A DNA stretch of 64,000 nucleotides from an uncultured Flavobacteriaceae bacterium (GCA_947504035.1 CANNGA010000001.1:186001-250000), one strand, 5' to 3'. Shown: positions 9,680 to 19,751, counted from the first letter of the stretch. The notes: generated by a model not told the origin, from the sequence alone. Numbers and translations are program-made.

Positions 9680-10132
9680 ATGACAGAATTACATAAAAAA
9701 ATCGACCCGCTTAACAATCTTTTAGTGATTAATTATGCCACAGAGCGTATCTATTTAGATGCGTTTGAAGCGACGCACGATCCCGAACTAAAGCACTTTT
9801 TTAGAGCCAGAGCATTTCAAAGAAATGAATTCTGTAGATTTTTAGCCGCAGAAATTAGACAATCAGGCGGTGTGCCTATGTTAACAGATATGGCAGAGTC
9901 TAACTTGAAAAAGAGCTTGCCAGATTTAAAAAAAGAACTAGCCTCTAAAAACTTAAGAGCGTTGTTCACTGAAATTAATAAAATAAAACTATCCTGCTTA
10001 ATGCATTACAATAAAGTCTTGAACGATTTAGATTTGTCCAAGAGCATAGTAGATGTGTTAGAAACGCAAAAAAAGGCGATTTCTACATCATTAAGCATGA
10101 TGGTACGTCAAGACCGCTTAACTGCCAGTTAA
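9680..10132 (+). CDS. DUF2383-like four-helix-bundle protein
   Basis: A 150-residue all-helical protein with regular heptad-like spacing and no signal peptide. The pattern, an N-terminal helix pair with ERIYLDAFEATHD followed by FRARAFQRNEFCRFL, resembles PA2169/DUF2383 proteins, which adopt ferritin-like four-helix bundles and are often stress related. I do not see a complete ferritin di-iron ligand set, so enzymatic activity should not be assumed. It is a single-gene unit ending at a strong shared terminator. The family assignment is by pattern and is moderate in certainty. Confidence 0.6.
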   Translation: MTELHKKIDPLNNLLVINYATERIYLDAFEATHDPELKHFFRARAFQRNEFCRFLAAEIRQSGGVPMLTDMAESNLKKSLPDLKKELASKNLRALFTEINKIKLSCLMHYNKVLNDLDLSKSIVDVLETQKKAISTSLSMMVRQDRLTAS

Positions 10133-10168
10133 TTTAGCAGTATATAGTGATTATGTTCTTAAAAAAGC

Positions 10169-10197
10169 AAACCAGTCCTGAGAGGACTGGTTTTTTT
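10169..10197. terminator. Bidirectional intrinsic terminator
   Basis: An 11-bp perfect stem (AAACCAGTCCT / AGGACTGGTTT) with a 3-nt loop, flanked by A-rich sequence on the left and a T run on the right. It lies between the convergent DUF2383-like gene and rimM and can serve both strands. Confidence 0.9.
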
Positions 10198-10720
10198 ATA
10201 AATAAAGATCAATTAAACCTTCAGGTGTTGTTACAGTTATTGTTTTAGTACTGCGGTCTACATTGCTAATAAATTCATCATTCATAGGAATAAGGATTTC
10301 AATACCATCCCTGTCAATTTCAAACAAGGCCTGTGCTGTAGAGTCGTTAATCCCTTTTATGGTACCTACGGTTCCAAAATGTGTATCTGTAATGGTGAAA
10401 CCAATAACTTCGTGAAAATAGAATTTATTGCCTTCTAATTTAGGAAGAAGTTCTAGTGGTAAATACAAAGCACTTTTCATGATAGCATCGGCATCTGCTT
10501 CTGTGTCTACTTCTTCAAACTTAAGACGTAACAATTCAGATTTGTGCAGTTGGGAGCGTTCAATAAAAAAGGGGACTAAATTATTGCGCAATTCTAAAAA
10601 AATAGCGTCTAAATGTTCATAGAGTTCTGGTTGGTCTGTGTCTAGTTTTGCGAGAACTTCACCCTTAAAACTGTATTTTTTCACAATTTTACCTAAGTAA
10701 AAACAGTCTTCTTTTTTCAT
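10196..10720 (-). CDS. rimM: Ribosome maturation factor RimM
   Basis: A protein of about 174 residues that assists assembly of the 30S head by binding S19 and 16S rRNA. The N-terminal RimM domain carries YLGKIVKKYSFKGEV and the C-terminal PRC-barrel carries GTVGTIKGI and ILIPMNDEFI. I place the start at the ATG at 10718-10720 (MKKEDCFYLGKI). A 12-codon in-frame extension is possible but lies outside the conserved domain. It lies downstream of rpsP on the same strand, the usual bacterial order. Confidence 0.92.
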   Translation of the reverse strand: MKKEDCFYLGKIVKKYSFKGEVLAKLDTDQPELYEHLDAIFLELRNNLVPFFIERSQLHKSELLRLKFEEVDTEADADAIMKSALYLPLELLPKLEGNKFYFHEVIGFTITDTHFGTVGTIKGINDSTAQALFEIDRDGIEILIPMNDEFISNVDRSTKTITVTTPEGLIDLYL

Positions 10721-10840
10721 GATAGGACCTATTTTTGTGTTTGAAAACGCAAACACTTTATACGTTTAATGTGTTATGTATTGCCGTTTCCTTTTTTAAG
10801 GAACCGTGCCATCAAATTTTAAGAGATGTGATGGTATAAA

Positions 10841-10867
10841 AAACTCCGATAGAAACTATCGGAGTTT
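10841..10867 (-). terminator. Hairpin between rpsP and rimM
   Basis: A 12-bp stem (AAACTCCGATAG / CTATCGGAGTTT) with a 3-nt loop. On the minus strand it is followed by a TTTT run. Placed after rpsP and before rimM, it may partly terminate transcription so that S16 is made in excess over RimM. Confidence 0.75.
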
Positions 10868-10889
10868 AAAAGTATAAAAAAATATTTTT

Positions 10890-11396
10890 TTATTCTTCTT
10901 CGTTAGAAGCTTCTGCAGCAGCAGGTGCTTCTTCAGCGTCTTCAACAACAGGAGCAGCCGCAGCTATTCTTGCGTCATTTACCGCTTTTTCAGCAGCAAG
11001 TGCTTCTGCCTTAGCTTTAGCCTCTACTTCAGATAAACCATCAGCTTTAGCTTGTACTTTAGCCGTCTTTTCTTCTAACCAAGCATTGAATTTTTCTTCA
11101 GCTTGCTCTTCAGTTAAAGCGCCTTTTCTAACACCACCTACTAAGTGATTTTTTAATAAGGCCCCTTTGTAAGACAATAAGTTTTTTGCAGTGTCAGTTG
11201 GTTGTGCACCATTCTGTAACCACTTTACAGCACCATCAACGTTTAATTCAACAGTTGCTGGATTTGTGTTTGGATTGTAAGCACCTAATTTCTCTAAGTA
11301 TTTACCATCTCTTTTTGAACGTGCATCAGCTGCAACGATCCAGTAATAAGGTTTTCCTTTTTTACCGTGTCTTTGTAATCTAATTTTTACTGGCAT
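10890..11396 (-). CDS. rpsP: 30S ribosomal protein S16
   Basis: A 168-residue S16. The first 80 residues are the conserved protein ([19 protein letters not shown], then [10 protein letters not shown] and [11 protein letters not shown]). The rest is a Bacteroidetes-type extension rich in Ala, Glu and Lys and ending in an acidic tail. S16 from other phyla is usually 80-90 residues long, so the tail roughly doubles the length. It is an early 30S assembly protein. It heads an rpsP-rimM unit with a clear TAnnTTTG promoter upstream. Confidence 0.95.
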   Translation of the reverse strand: MPVKIRLQRHGKKGKPYYWIVAADARSKRDGKYLEKLGAYNPNTNPATVELNVDGAVKWLQNGAQPTDTAKNLLSYKGALLKNHLVGGVRKGALTEEQAEEKFNAWLEEKTAKVQAKADGLSEVEAKAKAEALAAEKAVNDARIAAAAPVVEDAEEAPAAAEASNEEE

Positions 11397-11443
11397 AAGT
11401 ATTAATTATTTGAGGTTCTCGACCTCTGTTATTAATGAGGGCG

Positions 11444-11451
11444 CAAATATA
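11444..11451 (-). promoter_or_regulatory. -7 promoter element of rpsP
   Basis: On the minus strand the sequence reads TATATTTG, a perfect TAnnTTTG element, about 48 bp before the rpsP start. A short leader hairpin (GAGGT/ACCTC, 11412-11426) lies between promoter and start codon and could be a leader control site. Confidence 0.65.
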
Positions 11452-11536
11452 CCATATTTTTTTAATAATCAGTGCCTTATTTAAGAGTTGCTTTGTTTTT
11501 TTAAAGTCTAGAAGACCTTCCAGTACTTTAGAGGCT

Positions 11537-12595
11537 TTAAAACAGCAGACAAACAGGTTCTGGAACCTTGCTATCATGTGAAAAGCTGAGGCGTCCAGAT
11601 ACCGTATCTATTGTAAATACAGCAATGTTTTGACTGTTTTTGTTTGCAACCAATAAAAATTTACCTGTGGGGTCTAACGTAAAATTACGAGGCCAATCGC
11701 CATGAACACTTATGCTTTGAATTTTTTCTAGAGTGCCCTTTTTTGTATGTCGTTTAAATACAGCTATGGTGTTTTCACCACGGTTAGAACCGTAAACAAA
11801 GCGCTCGTCTTTAGAGAGGTGAATGTCTGCACACTTATTGAAACCTTCAAAATCTGGCGCTAGGGTGCGAACCTCATCAATCTGCTTAAATCCTTTTCGG
11901 GTTCTTTTAGCAGCGGTGATGGTGGCGCCGTATTCATTAATAATGTACATAAATTTTCCGTCCTTGGTGAGTTTGAAATGTCTTGGGCCTGGATTGCCTT
12001 TGGTTTTGAGTATGGCCTCAGATTTTAATTTATACTTATAATCCTCTAACTGGTAATGGTATACTGCATTTCGACCTAAATCGGCGGCAAATAAATCGTT
12101 TTTAAAGAAAATGGCAGAATGTGCGTGTGCAGCTCTATCTACACTGTTTTGGTCAAATACTTGTTCGGCAGCACCTAAACTCCCGTCTTCTTCTACAGGA
12201 AAAATGGCAATAGTGCCTCCAACATAATTAGAAACAGCCACTTTTGTGCCGTTTTCGTTTATTGCAATATGGCAAGGCCCTTTCCCTTTACTACTCACTC
12301 TTGTTAATAATAAGAGGCTACCGTCTTCATTAACTTTATACGAAGAGATAAAACCACTGTATGAGCCATTGGTAGAGTATAAAAATTTACGATCTGGCGA
12401 ATAGGTTAAAAACGAGGGATTGTCTATAGGGAGTGCAAGGTTAAGGTTGCTTAAAGCACCTGTTTCTGTATTAAAAGTTAAGGTATAGATGCCTTTACTA
12501 TCGCCTTTGGTATACGTGCCAACGTATAAAGGTACGTTCTGCGCGTAGTGTTGTAAAAAAGACAAGAAAATAAGGCCTAGAAAAAAATGTTTCAT
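11537..12595 (-). CDS. Lactonase, seven-bladed beta-propeller family
   Basis: A 352-residue exported protein with a signal peptide (about 1-19, ending YAQ). The propeller repeats show the 6-phosphogluconolactonase/YbhE pattern: YVGTYTKGDSKGIYTL at the start, GKGPCHIAINENGTKVAVSNY and PGPRHFKLTKDGKFMYIINE in the middle. Cytoplasmic members hydrolyse 6-phosphogluconolactone. This one is predicted to be periplasmic, so it probably acts on another sugar lactone. It is a single gene between rpsP and dnaE. Confidence 0.8.
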   Translation of the reverse strand: MKHFFLGLIFLSFLQHYAQNVPLYVGTYTKGDSKGIYTLTFNTETGALSNLNLALPIDNPSFLTYSPDRKFLYSTNGSYSGFISSYKVNEDGSLLLLTRVSSKGKGPCHIAINENGTKVAVSNYVGGTIAIFPVEEDGSLGAAEQVFDQNSVDRAAHAHSAIFFKNDLFAADLGRNAVYHYQLEDYKYKLKSEAILKTKGNPGPRHFKLTKDGKFMYIINEYGATITAAKRTRKGFKQIDEVRTLAPDFEGFNKCADIHLSKDERFVYGSNRGENTIAVFKRHTKKGTLEKIQSISVHGDWPRNFTLDPTGKFLLVANKNSQNIAVFTIDTVSGRLSFSHDSKVPEPVCLLF

Positions 12596-12972
12596 GGTGA
12601 ATTTGCTTAAGGTATTGAGATAAAGTTGAAAATTAACCTTTTGTAGGCAATTAGAAAAAAATAATACGACTATATTGAGATGCAGTCTTACTTTTTTAGG
12701 GGTTTATATATCGTGAGCGTATAAGTGAAAGAGCTTAATGTACTATGTTCGTGTGAGCTGAGACATCGCAAAGGAGGGTGCTGTCTTTTGTGTAAAAAAG
12801 CTAATAACTTTAGTTTCTAAAAACGAGTTTCTGTTGTATTTTTACAGACGCTTTACAAACTAATTTTTTAAGGATGCGATCTTGTGTGGCGTTGTTTTAT
12901 AACGCTAGTACGCTGCGCTTTTTAAAGTGTTTTAAGGTAAGGCAGGCAAACATTTAAATACATTTTAGAACT
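12596..12972. other. Intergenic region upstream of dnaE
   Basis: 377 bp between the divergent lactonase and dnaE genes. It must hold promoters for both, but I see no element that clearly matches TTG-N17-23-TAnnTTTG. A TAACTTTA box follows a TTTTG with short spacing. No hairpin or open frame stands out. Confidence 0.5.
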
Positions 12973-15900
12973 ATGTACCTCATTTTCGATACAGAAACCA
13001 CAGGTTTACCAAAACGTTGGGATGCTCCAATAACCGATACAGATAATTGGCCAAGGTGTATACAAATTGCATGGCAATTGCATGATGGTATGGGGAATTG
13101 CATCGAAAGTGAAGATTATCTCGTACGTCCAGAGGGGTTTAATATTCCTTATGATGCCGAAAAAATACATGGTATTTCTACCGAGTTGGCCCAAGAACAA
13201 GGGGTGCCCTTAGCAGAAGTTTTAGAGAAATTTAATACCGCCTTAGGAAAAACGAAGTTTGTAGTAGGGCAAAATGTGAAGTTCGATTTGAACATCATGG
13301 GGGCAGAGTTTGTAAGGGAAGCTGTCGCCAATCCACTTGAAGAGTTGCCCGTATTAGATACCTGTACAGAACATACAGCAGGTCTGTGTAAAATTCCAGG
13401 AGGACGTGGCGGAAAATTTAAGCTACCTACCTTAACAGAATTGCATGAGTTTTTGTTTAATGTACCATTTTCTGAGGCGCATAATGCCACTGCCGATGTG
13501 GAAGCAACGACACGTTGTTTCTTAGAATTGGTGCGTTTAGGAGAATATACAGATGCACAGTTGGATGTGGCGCCAGATTATTTAGAAGCATTTAAAACCG
13601 CTAATCCAGAGCCTATAAAGCTCATTGGTTTAAAGCATATTAATTTAAAACAAGCCAGTGCTAAAATTGCTGCACGCATAAAAAAGGCGCAGGCCAGTAT
13701 CTCTTCGGAAGATATTCAACAGAATGTTTCCGATTTAGAAGGTGTTGCATTTACGCACTTGCACAACCACTCTCAGTTTTCGGTATTACAATCCACCATG
13801 AGTGTAGGCGATTTGGTAAATGCAGCAGCCAAACATAATATGCCAGCGGTAGCTTTAACCGATCATGCAAATATGATGGGGGCCTTTCATTTTGTGAACG
13901 CCGTTAATAAAGTGAATAGTGGTATTAAGGCTAAAATAGCTGCGGCAGAAGAAAGTGGTACCCCTACAGATGCCAAATTAATAAAGCCAATTGTAGGCTG
14001 TGAGTTTTTTGTATGTGAAGACCATACCGATAAATCACGAAAAGACAATGGGTATCAAATTGTACTTATTGCCAAAAATAAAAATGGATACCATAACCTT
14101 GCTAAATTATCCTCGCATGCCTTTGTAGATGGGTTTTATTACTTGCCTAGAATAGATAAAAAACTCATTGAGCAGTACAAAGAAGATCTTATTGTACTTA
14201 CGGGTAACCTGTATGGGGAAGTGCCAAGTAAAGTCTTAAATGTTGGTGAAAATCAAGCCGAAGAAGCTTTAATATGGTGGAAGGACGTATTTGGTGACGA
14301 TTTGTATGTGGAGTTAATGCGACACAACCAAGACGATGAAGACCGTGTGAATCCTACTCTAATTCGTTTAGCAAAGAAACACGACATAAAGTTAATTGCG
14401 ACGAATAACACCTATTATGCAGATCAAGGTGATGCCAATGCACACGATATTTTACTTTGTGTTAAAGATGGAGAGAAACAAGCAACTCCAATAGGGCGGG
14501 GACGTGGTTACCGTTATGGATTGCCAAATCAAGAGTATTATTTCAAGTCTTCGGAAGCGATGAAGGCCTTGTTTAAAGATGTGCCAGAGGCCATTATAAA
14601 TGTACAAGGGGTTGTAGATAAAATTGAAGCTTTTCAATTGGCGCGTGATGTCCTGTTACCTGCCTTTGATATTCCTGACGAGTTTAGGCATGCCGAAGAT
14701 GAGGTTGACGGTGGTAAACGCGGGGAGAATGCTTACTTGAAGCATTTGGTATATGAAGGTGCTAAGAAGCGTTACGAGGTGCCTTTGTCTGAGGAAGTGA
14801 CAGAACGCTTAGATTTCGAGTTAAATGTTATTGAAAATACGGGGTATCCGGGGTATTTCTTAATTGTAGAAGATTTTATTAGAGAGGCGCGTAATATGGA
14901 TGTTTCGGTGGGGCCAGGACGGGGGTCTGCCGCAGGTTCTGTAGCCGCATATTGTCTTTGGATTACCAATATAGATCCTTTAAAGTACGATCTGCTTTTT
15001 GAGCGTTTCCTGAATCCAGACCGTGTAAGTATGCCCGATATTGATATCGATTTTGATGATGAAGGGCGTAGCCGTGTTATGGACTATGTAATCGAAAAAT
15101 ACGGTGCCAATCAGGTAGCTCAAATTATTACCTATGGTACCATGGCGGCAAAATCTTCGATTCGAGATACTGCCCGTGTACTCGACTTGCCGTTGTTTGA
15201 CGCCGATCGTATTGCGAAGTTGATTCCTAACATGTCTAAACTGAATAAGATTTTTGGTCTAGATGAAAAGGCACTCGGCCAAAAATTTAGAGCAGAAGAA
15301 TTAGAGAAGGTAAATGAACTGCTTAATATAGCAGACGGTTCCGATTTGCAAGCAGAAACCCTAAATTTAGCACGTACCCTAGAAGGTTCGGTAAGAAACA
15401 CGGGAATTCATGCCTGTGGGGTGATTATTACACCAGATGATATCACCAAGTTTGTCCCAGTATCCGTAGCTAAAGATTCAGATTTGTATGTCACGCAATT
15501 CGATAACTCTGTGGTGGAAGATGCGGGACTGCTAAAGATGGATTTCTTGGGGTTAAAAACACTAACCCTTATCAAAGACACCGTAAAGATTGTAAAAGCC
15601 AAGCACGGTGTGCAGCTCGATCCAGAGACCTTCCCTTTAGATGATAAAGAAACTTATGCGCTTTTCCAGCGTGGTGAAACCGTAGGTGTGTTCCAGTACG
15701 AATCGCCAGGGATGCAAAAACACCTGCGGGATTTAAAACCTACAGTATTTGAGGATTTAATAGCCATGAATGCCTTGTACCGTCCAGGACCTATGGAATA
15801 CATTCCTAGTTTTGTTCGTAGAAAGCACGGAGACGAAGATATTGAGTACGATTTACCAGCGATGGAAGAGTACTTGAAAGAAACTTACGGTATTACGGTA

Positions 15901-17358
15901 TACCAAGAGCAGGTAATGTTGCTGTCTCAAAGTTTAGCAGGATTCACAAAGGGTGAAGCCGATGTCCTGCGGAAAGCGATGGGTAAGAAGCAGATTGCTG
16001 TACTGGATAAAATGAAACCTAAATTTATTGAGCAAGCCAGTGCTAATGGGCACGATGCAAAAGTGTTAGAAAAAGTATGGAAGGATTGGGAAGCATTTGC
16101 AAGTTATGCCTTTAACAAATCGCACTCTACCTGTTATGCTTGGATTGCATACCAAACCGCATACTTAAAAGCACATTACCCAGCCGAATATATGGCAGCC
16201 GTACTTTCTAATAACATGAACGATATTAAACAGGTTACGTTTTTTATGGAAGAATGTAAGCGCATGAAGATGGAAGTATTGGGGCCAGATGTTAATGAAT
16301 CGTACTATAAATTTTCTGTAAACGATCAAGGTGCTGTTCGTTTTGGTATGGGCGCTATAAAAGGTGTGGGACATGGTGCTGTAATGACTATTGTAGATAA
16401 CCGTAAAGAAGAAGGCCCTTATAAATCTATTTTTGATTTGGCCAAACGTATCGACTTACGAGCGGCCAATAAGAAGGCTTTCGAAAATTTAGCCTTAGCA
16501 GGAGGTTTTGATAGTTTTGGCGATACGCATCGCGCTCAATATTTTCACAGTGAAGGCGATAGTATTACATTTTTAGAAAAAGCTATTAAATACGCACATA
16601 AATACAAAGAGAATGAGAATTCTTCTCAAGTGAGTCTCTTTGGTGAGGCCAGTGATGTACAAATACCAGAGCCTGAAGTGCCGCCATGTGAAGAATGGGG
16701 TACGATGAAAACATTAAGCAAAGAGCGTGAAGTTGTAGGAGTATATATTTCAGGGCATCCTTTGGATGATTTTAAAACCGAAATGAAAACCTTTTGCAAC
16801 GGTAATGTTGGCATGTTTAATACACTAGAGCCTTATGTAAACCGCGAACTGGTATTTGGGGGTGTCGTAACCGATGTTGTGCACCGTGTTAGTAAGCAAG
16901 GTAAAGGTTGGGCTCTATTCACTATAGAAGATTATAACGATAGTTTCGAATTTCGAATTTTTGGCGAAGAGTATCTAAAGTTTAGGCATTTCTTATTGCA
17001 TAACAATTTCGTTTTTATAAAAGCTTTTATACGGGAAGGTTGGACCAATAAAGATACGGGTAAGAAGAGTGATCCGCGATTGCAGTTCAATAGTTTTCAA
17101 TTGTTACACGATGTTATGGAACAATATGCCAAAAAACTATCCATACAACTTGATATAAAAGATTTAAATGATGAAAAGGTGATGGGCTTAAAAGAATTGT
17201 TACATATGCACCCTGGAAGTCAAGCTTTAACGTTTTTAGTGTATGATACTAAGGAAAAGATGAAGTTAAGCATGTCCAGTCGCAGACAGAAAATAAAAGT
17301 ATGTCAAGAGCTTATTAGTGAATTAGAAGCACGAGAAGTACGGTTTAAATTGAATTAA
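12973..17358 (+). CDS. dnaE: DNA polymerase III alpha subunit with fused proofreading exonuclease
   Basis: A 1461-residue replicative polymerase. Residues 1-190 are a DnaQ-like 3'-5' exonuclease with FDTETTGLP (Exo I) and HNATADVEAT (Exo III His/Asp). A PHP domain begins near 255 (HLHNHSQFS). The polymerase core has the catalytic acidic motif PDIDIDF and the GPGRGSAAGS nucleotide-binding stretch. The C-terminus holds a helix-hairpin-helix and an OB fold. Most bacteria keep the exonuclease as a separate subunit; the fusion is usual in Bacteroidetes and PolC-like in concept only. Length and domain order are complete. Terminated by a strong hairpin shared with the convergent gene. Confidence 0.96.
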   Translation: MYLIFDTETTGLPKRWDAPITDTDNWPRCIQIAWQLHDGMGNCIESEDYLVRPEGFNIPYDAEKIHGISTELAQEQGVPLAEVLEKFNTALGKTKFVVGQNVKFDLNIMGAEFVREAVANPLEELPVLDTCTEHTAGLCKIPGGRGGKFKLPTLTELHEFLFNVPFSEAHNATADVEATTRCFLELVRLGEYTDAQLDVAPDYLEAFKTANPEPIKLIGLKHINLKQASAKIAARIKKAQASISSEDIQQNVSDLEGVAFTHLHNHSQFSVLQSTMSVGDLVNAAAKHNMPAVALTDHANMMGAFHFVNAVNKVNSGIKAKIAAAEESGTPTDAKLIKPIVGCEFFVCEDHTDKSRKDNGYQIVLIAKNKNGYHNLAKLSSHAFVDGFYYLPRIDKKLIEQYKEDLIVLTGNLYGEVPSKVLNVGENQAEEALIWWKDVFGDDLYVELMRHNQDDEDRVNPTLIRLAKKHDIKLIATNNTYYADQGDANAHDILLCVKDGEKQATPIGRGRGYRYGLPNQEYYFKSSEAMKALFKDVPEAIINVQGVVDKIEAFQLARDVLLPAFDIPDEFRHAEDEVDGGKRGENAYLKHLVYEGAKKRYEVPLSEEVTERLDFELNVIENTGYPGYFLIVEDFIREARNMDVSVGPGRGSAAGSVAAYCLWITNIDPLKYDLLFERFLNPDRVSMPDIDIDFDDEGRSRVMDYVIEKYGANQVAQIITYGTMAAKSSIRDTARVLDLPLFDADRIAKLIPNMSKLNKIFGLDEKALGQKFRAEELEKVNELLNIADGSDLQAETLNLARTLEGSVRNTGIHACGVIITPDDITKFVPVSVAKDSDLYVTQFDNSVVEDAGLLKMDFLGLKTLTLIKDTVKIVKAKHGVQLDPETFPLDDKETYALFQRGETVGVFQYESPGMQKHLRDLKPTVFEDLIAMNALYRPGPMEYIPSFVRRKHGDEDIEYDLPAMEEYLKETYGITVYQEQVMLLSQSLAGFTKGEADVLRKAMGKKQIAVLDKMKPKFIEQASANGHDAKVLEKVWKDWEAFASYAFNKSHSTCYAWIAYQTAYLKAHYPAEYMAAVLSNNMNDIKQVTFFMEECKRMKMEVLGPDVNESYYKFSVNDQGAVRFGMGAIKGVGHGAVMTIVDNRKEEGPYKSIFDLAKRIDLRAANKKAFENLALAGGFDSFGDTHRAQYFHSEGDSITFLEKAIKYAHKYKENENSSQVSLFGEASDVQIPEPEVPPCEEWGTMKTLSKEREVVGVYISGHPLDDFKTEMKTFCNGNVGMFNTLEPYVNRELVFGGVVTDVVHRVSKQGKGWALFTIEDYNDSFEFRIFGEEYLKFRHFLLHNNFVFIKAFIREGWTNKDTGKKSDPRLQFNSFQLLHDVMEQYAKKLSIQLDIKDLNDEKVMGLKELLHMHPGSQALTFLVYDTKEKMKLSMSSRRQKIKVCQELISELEAREVRFKLN

Positions 17359-17373
17359 GAATATATAATATTT

Positions 17374-17407
17374 AAAAAGCCTTTAAACAACAATTTAAAG
17401 GCTTTTT
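17374..17407. terminator. Bidirectional terminator after dnaE
   Basis: A 14-bp perfect stem (AAAAAGCCTTTAAA / TTTAAAGGCTTTTT) with a 6-nt loop, lying between dnaE and the convergent secreted-protein gene. Confidence 0.92.
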
Positions 17408-17424
17408 AGGTGTTGGCAGCTATG

Positions 17425-18984
17425 TTAATTGCAGGTAGTTAATCTATTGCAGAATACTTTTAAATCATCTATGTTATTTTTAAAATGTTTTGCTTTCACG
17501 TCTTCAAGAAGTTGAGGACAACCTTCGGCCAACTTCGCTAAGTTTTTGTTGAAGCCAAAGACATAAGTTGTCGTGCGTGTAGATTGAACTTTATTATTTT
17601 CTGGGAACTCGAAAACAGGCTCGCTAATTTTAAATTGGTAAAGGTTTATCTTGTCCGATTCATAGATGACTTTACAAAGCTTGCTTGTGGCTTTATCTAC
17701 AGCGGATGTGCTAGCGTCTTTAAATGTTAAGTTCTTATAGTGTGTGCCATCTATAAAAAGGACTTCGCTAATTTCAAGAGCCCAGACTACTTCTACGCCT
17801 ACAGGTGTGTTGATGTCATTGTATTTAATGGTTTTAATACTGTAGCCTATTTGGTCTACATCACTTATTTTCATGTCTACAACGGTCGTGTCGTTAGACT
17901 TTGTAATCACGTAGGCTTTAACCAATTCTGTGCCAGGATCGAGAAAAGCTTCTGCATTAGTTGGTCTTTGATCGTGGCCACTATGCGTTAAATCTTCGGT
18001 TAAAATTTCGAAGTGTCTCGATTTTATTTTGTTAATTCTAAAGTCTTCGATTAATTGGTTGGATAAGCGAATGAGTTGCTTACCGTCTGATTTTCCATAA
18101 TCGTTGGCTATCAGTTTTTGTGCGTACTCTTTTGTTTTTTCAGGCATGTCCAAATAGTAATACATCTTAGCGATATTGTAATAGCTGGCGTAGCGCATTT
18201 TTTTCATTCTTTTTTTTGTACCCACATATTTTGGAATTAAACCTTCAAAATAGGCTATGGAAGGTTGAAGTTCTGTCTTAAGGACGTCAATAGGCACGTC
18301 GTATTTCATTTTATCAAAAATGGTTTTCATGGTTTCGTAAGTTTCCATGTGTTTTTGATATTCAGGATGTTTTTTATTCCCTAGAATCCAAAATTGATCA
18401 TTCCTGCTTTTAGAGACGTAGCCATAAAGTTTGTTCAATGTGTAATTAACATTGTTTGTCATCTCAATTTTGTGTTCGGCAGCATAATCGTTTTTAATAT
18501 TGTATTTGTTGCGGTTGTAGTAATTTTGTGCTTCGTTATGTGATGAAAAAGATTTACTTAAGTATTCATCGGTTTTTATTAAGTTTTTTTGATAGCCATT
18601 TTCTGGATTGTACGCATTATTAACAGATATATTGGCAGAAGACGAATATTGTGCATGCACATTATAGGTATAACTAACAGAAATGATATTGCCTTCCTTA
18701 TCTTTATCTTCGTGCTTGGTCTTGTTGATTTCAACATCGCTAATTTGGGTGCCATTGTAATTGTAAACGATGTCTATAGTGCCGTTAGTCTCCACCCTAG
18801 AAAAACCAAGTAAGGATATAGATCTGTCGTTAGATGAAAACGATCTTTTATTATTGTCTAAAATAGGTTTGGCGGGGAGCTTGATGTAAGACACTTTAAC
18901 ATATTCACGATCTAAATTGGCATTTTGCGAAACTGAAGTAGCAAAGACCATTAAAGCAATTGCAAGTATAATTTTTTTGAACAT
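17425..18984 (-). CDS. Secreted protein of unknown function
   Basis: A 519-residue protein with a clear Sec signal peptide (about 1-21, ending SVS-QNA). I do not recognise a family. Residues 240-310 contain TPR-like helices (YYNIAKMYYYLDMPEKTKEY). The final 200 residues look beta-rich, with a conserved-looking FIDGTHYKNLTF segment. Two cysteines lie near the C-terminus and no lipobox is present, so a periplasmic or surface location is expected. It is transcribed alone. Similar large secreted proteins of this length are common and uncharacterised in Flavobacteriaceae. Confidence 0.7.
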   Translation of the reverse strand: MFKKIILAIALMVFATSVSQNANLDREYVKVSYIKLPAKPILDNNKRSFSSNDRSISLLGFSRVETNGTIDIVYNYNGTQISDVEINKTKHEDKDKEGNIISVSYTYNVHAQYSSSANISVNNAYNPENGYQKNLIKTDEYLSKSFSSHNEAQNYYNRNKYNIKNDYAAEHKIEMTNNVNYTLNKLYGYVSKSRNDQFWILGNKKHPEYQKHMETYETMKTIFDKMKYDVPIDVLKTELQPSIAYFEGLIPKYVGTKKRMKKMRYASYYNIAKMYYYLDMPEKTKEYAQKLIANDYGKSDGKQLIRLSNQLIEDFRINKIKSRHFEILTEDLTHSGHDQRPTNAEAFLDPGTELVKAYVITKSNDTTVVDMKISDVDQIGYSIKTIKYNDINTPVGVEVVWALEISEVLFIDGTHYKNLTFKDASTSAVDKATSKLCKVIYESDKINLYQFKISEPVFEFPENNKVQSTRTTTYVFGFNKNLAKLAEGCPQLLEDVKAKHFKNNIDDLKVFCNRLTTCN

Positions 18985-19331
18985 AACGTATGGCGCTTAT
19001 TTTTTATTTTGAGGACTAATATACTTAAAAATATTTTTTTCGTCGATATTAAATGCACTTTATCGGTTTTTTGAAAAGTGGTTTCATAACCTTAAGGCCG
19101 TAAAATAGATAGTGTTTTAGGAGGGACAAACGATAAATACACTACGGTATACAAGGGAAAGAGTGTTATATATGTTGAGGGAATTAAGTGTTAATCTGTT
19201 GTATTTACTTCTATTTAGTTAGAGAAGTAATGGATTTATTATTGTGGTATTAAAGTTTGTAAATAGGGGTGTTAAATAATAGTATAGGAAAAACGAATTG
19301 TTGTTTTGTAAGCTTTGGATAATTTTTTGAC
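18985..19331. other. Intergenic region upstream of trxA
   Basis: About 350 bp of AT-rich DNA between the divergent secreted-protein gene and trxA. It holds the trxA promoter at its right end. I see no other open frame, repeat or stable hairpin. Confidence 0.5.
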
Positions 19332-19339
19332 TAATTTTG
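19332..19339 (+). promoter_or_regulatory. -7 promoter element of trxA
   Basis: TAATTTTG matches TAnnTTTG exactly and lies 41 bp before the trxA start. A TTTG appears at 19314-19317 and a TTTTG slightly further upstream; neither has ideal spacing, so the -33 box is uncertain. Confidence 0.6.
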
Positions 19340-19380
19340 TGTAATCGAAATAGAATTAAGAACGTTTAAAAACATATATT

Positions 19381-19698
19381 ATGGCATTAGAGATAACAGA
19401 TGCTTCATTTGAAGAAACAGTTTTAAAAAGTGACAAACCAGTATTGGTAGATTTTTGGGCAGCATGGTGTGGCCCTTGTAGAATGGTTGGCCCAGTAATC
19501 GAGCAAATTAGTGACGAATACGAAGGTAAAGCCGTTGTAGGTAAAGTAGATGTAGATGCAAATCAAGAGTTTGCAGCTAAGTATGGTGTACGTAACATCC
19601 CTACAGTTTTAGTATTTCAAAACGGAGAAGTTGTCGGGAGACAAGTTGGTGTAGCACCTAAAAACGCTTATACAGATGCGATAGATTCACTATTGTAG
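19381..19698 (+). CDS. trxA: Thioredoxin
   Basis: A 105-residue canonical cytoplasmic thioredoxin with the WCGPC active site at 29-33, the VDFWA strand before it, and the cis-proline loop in RNIPTVLVF. It reduces protein disulfides using electrons from thioredoxin reductase. Full length, with its own promoter and terminator. TlpA-like proteins elsewhere in the window are exported, whereas this one has no signal. Confidence 0.95.
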   Translation: MALEITDASFEETVLKSDKPVLVDFWAAWCGPCRMVGPVIEQISDEYEGKAVVGKVDVDANQEFAAKYGVRNIPTVLVFQNGEVVGRQVGVAPKNAYTDAIDSLL

Positions 19699-19718
19699 TA
19701 GAATATTAAAAGAATATG

Positions 19719-19751
19719 AAAAAGGTTTGTCTTTATGGCAAACCTTTTTTT
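19719..19751 (+). terminator. Intrinsic terminator of trxA
   Basis: An 11-bp stem (AAAAAGGTTTG / CAAACCTTTTT) with a 9-nt loop and a seven-T tail just after trxA. Confidence 0.9.

Noticed and set aside
10720-10756. Twelve-codon N-terminal extension of RimM
   Set aside because: The extension lies outside the conserved domain and MKKEDCFYLGKI fits the usual family start.
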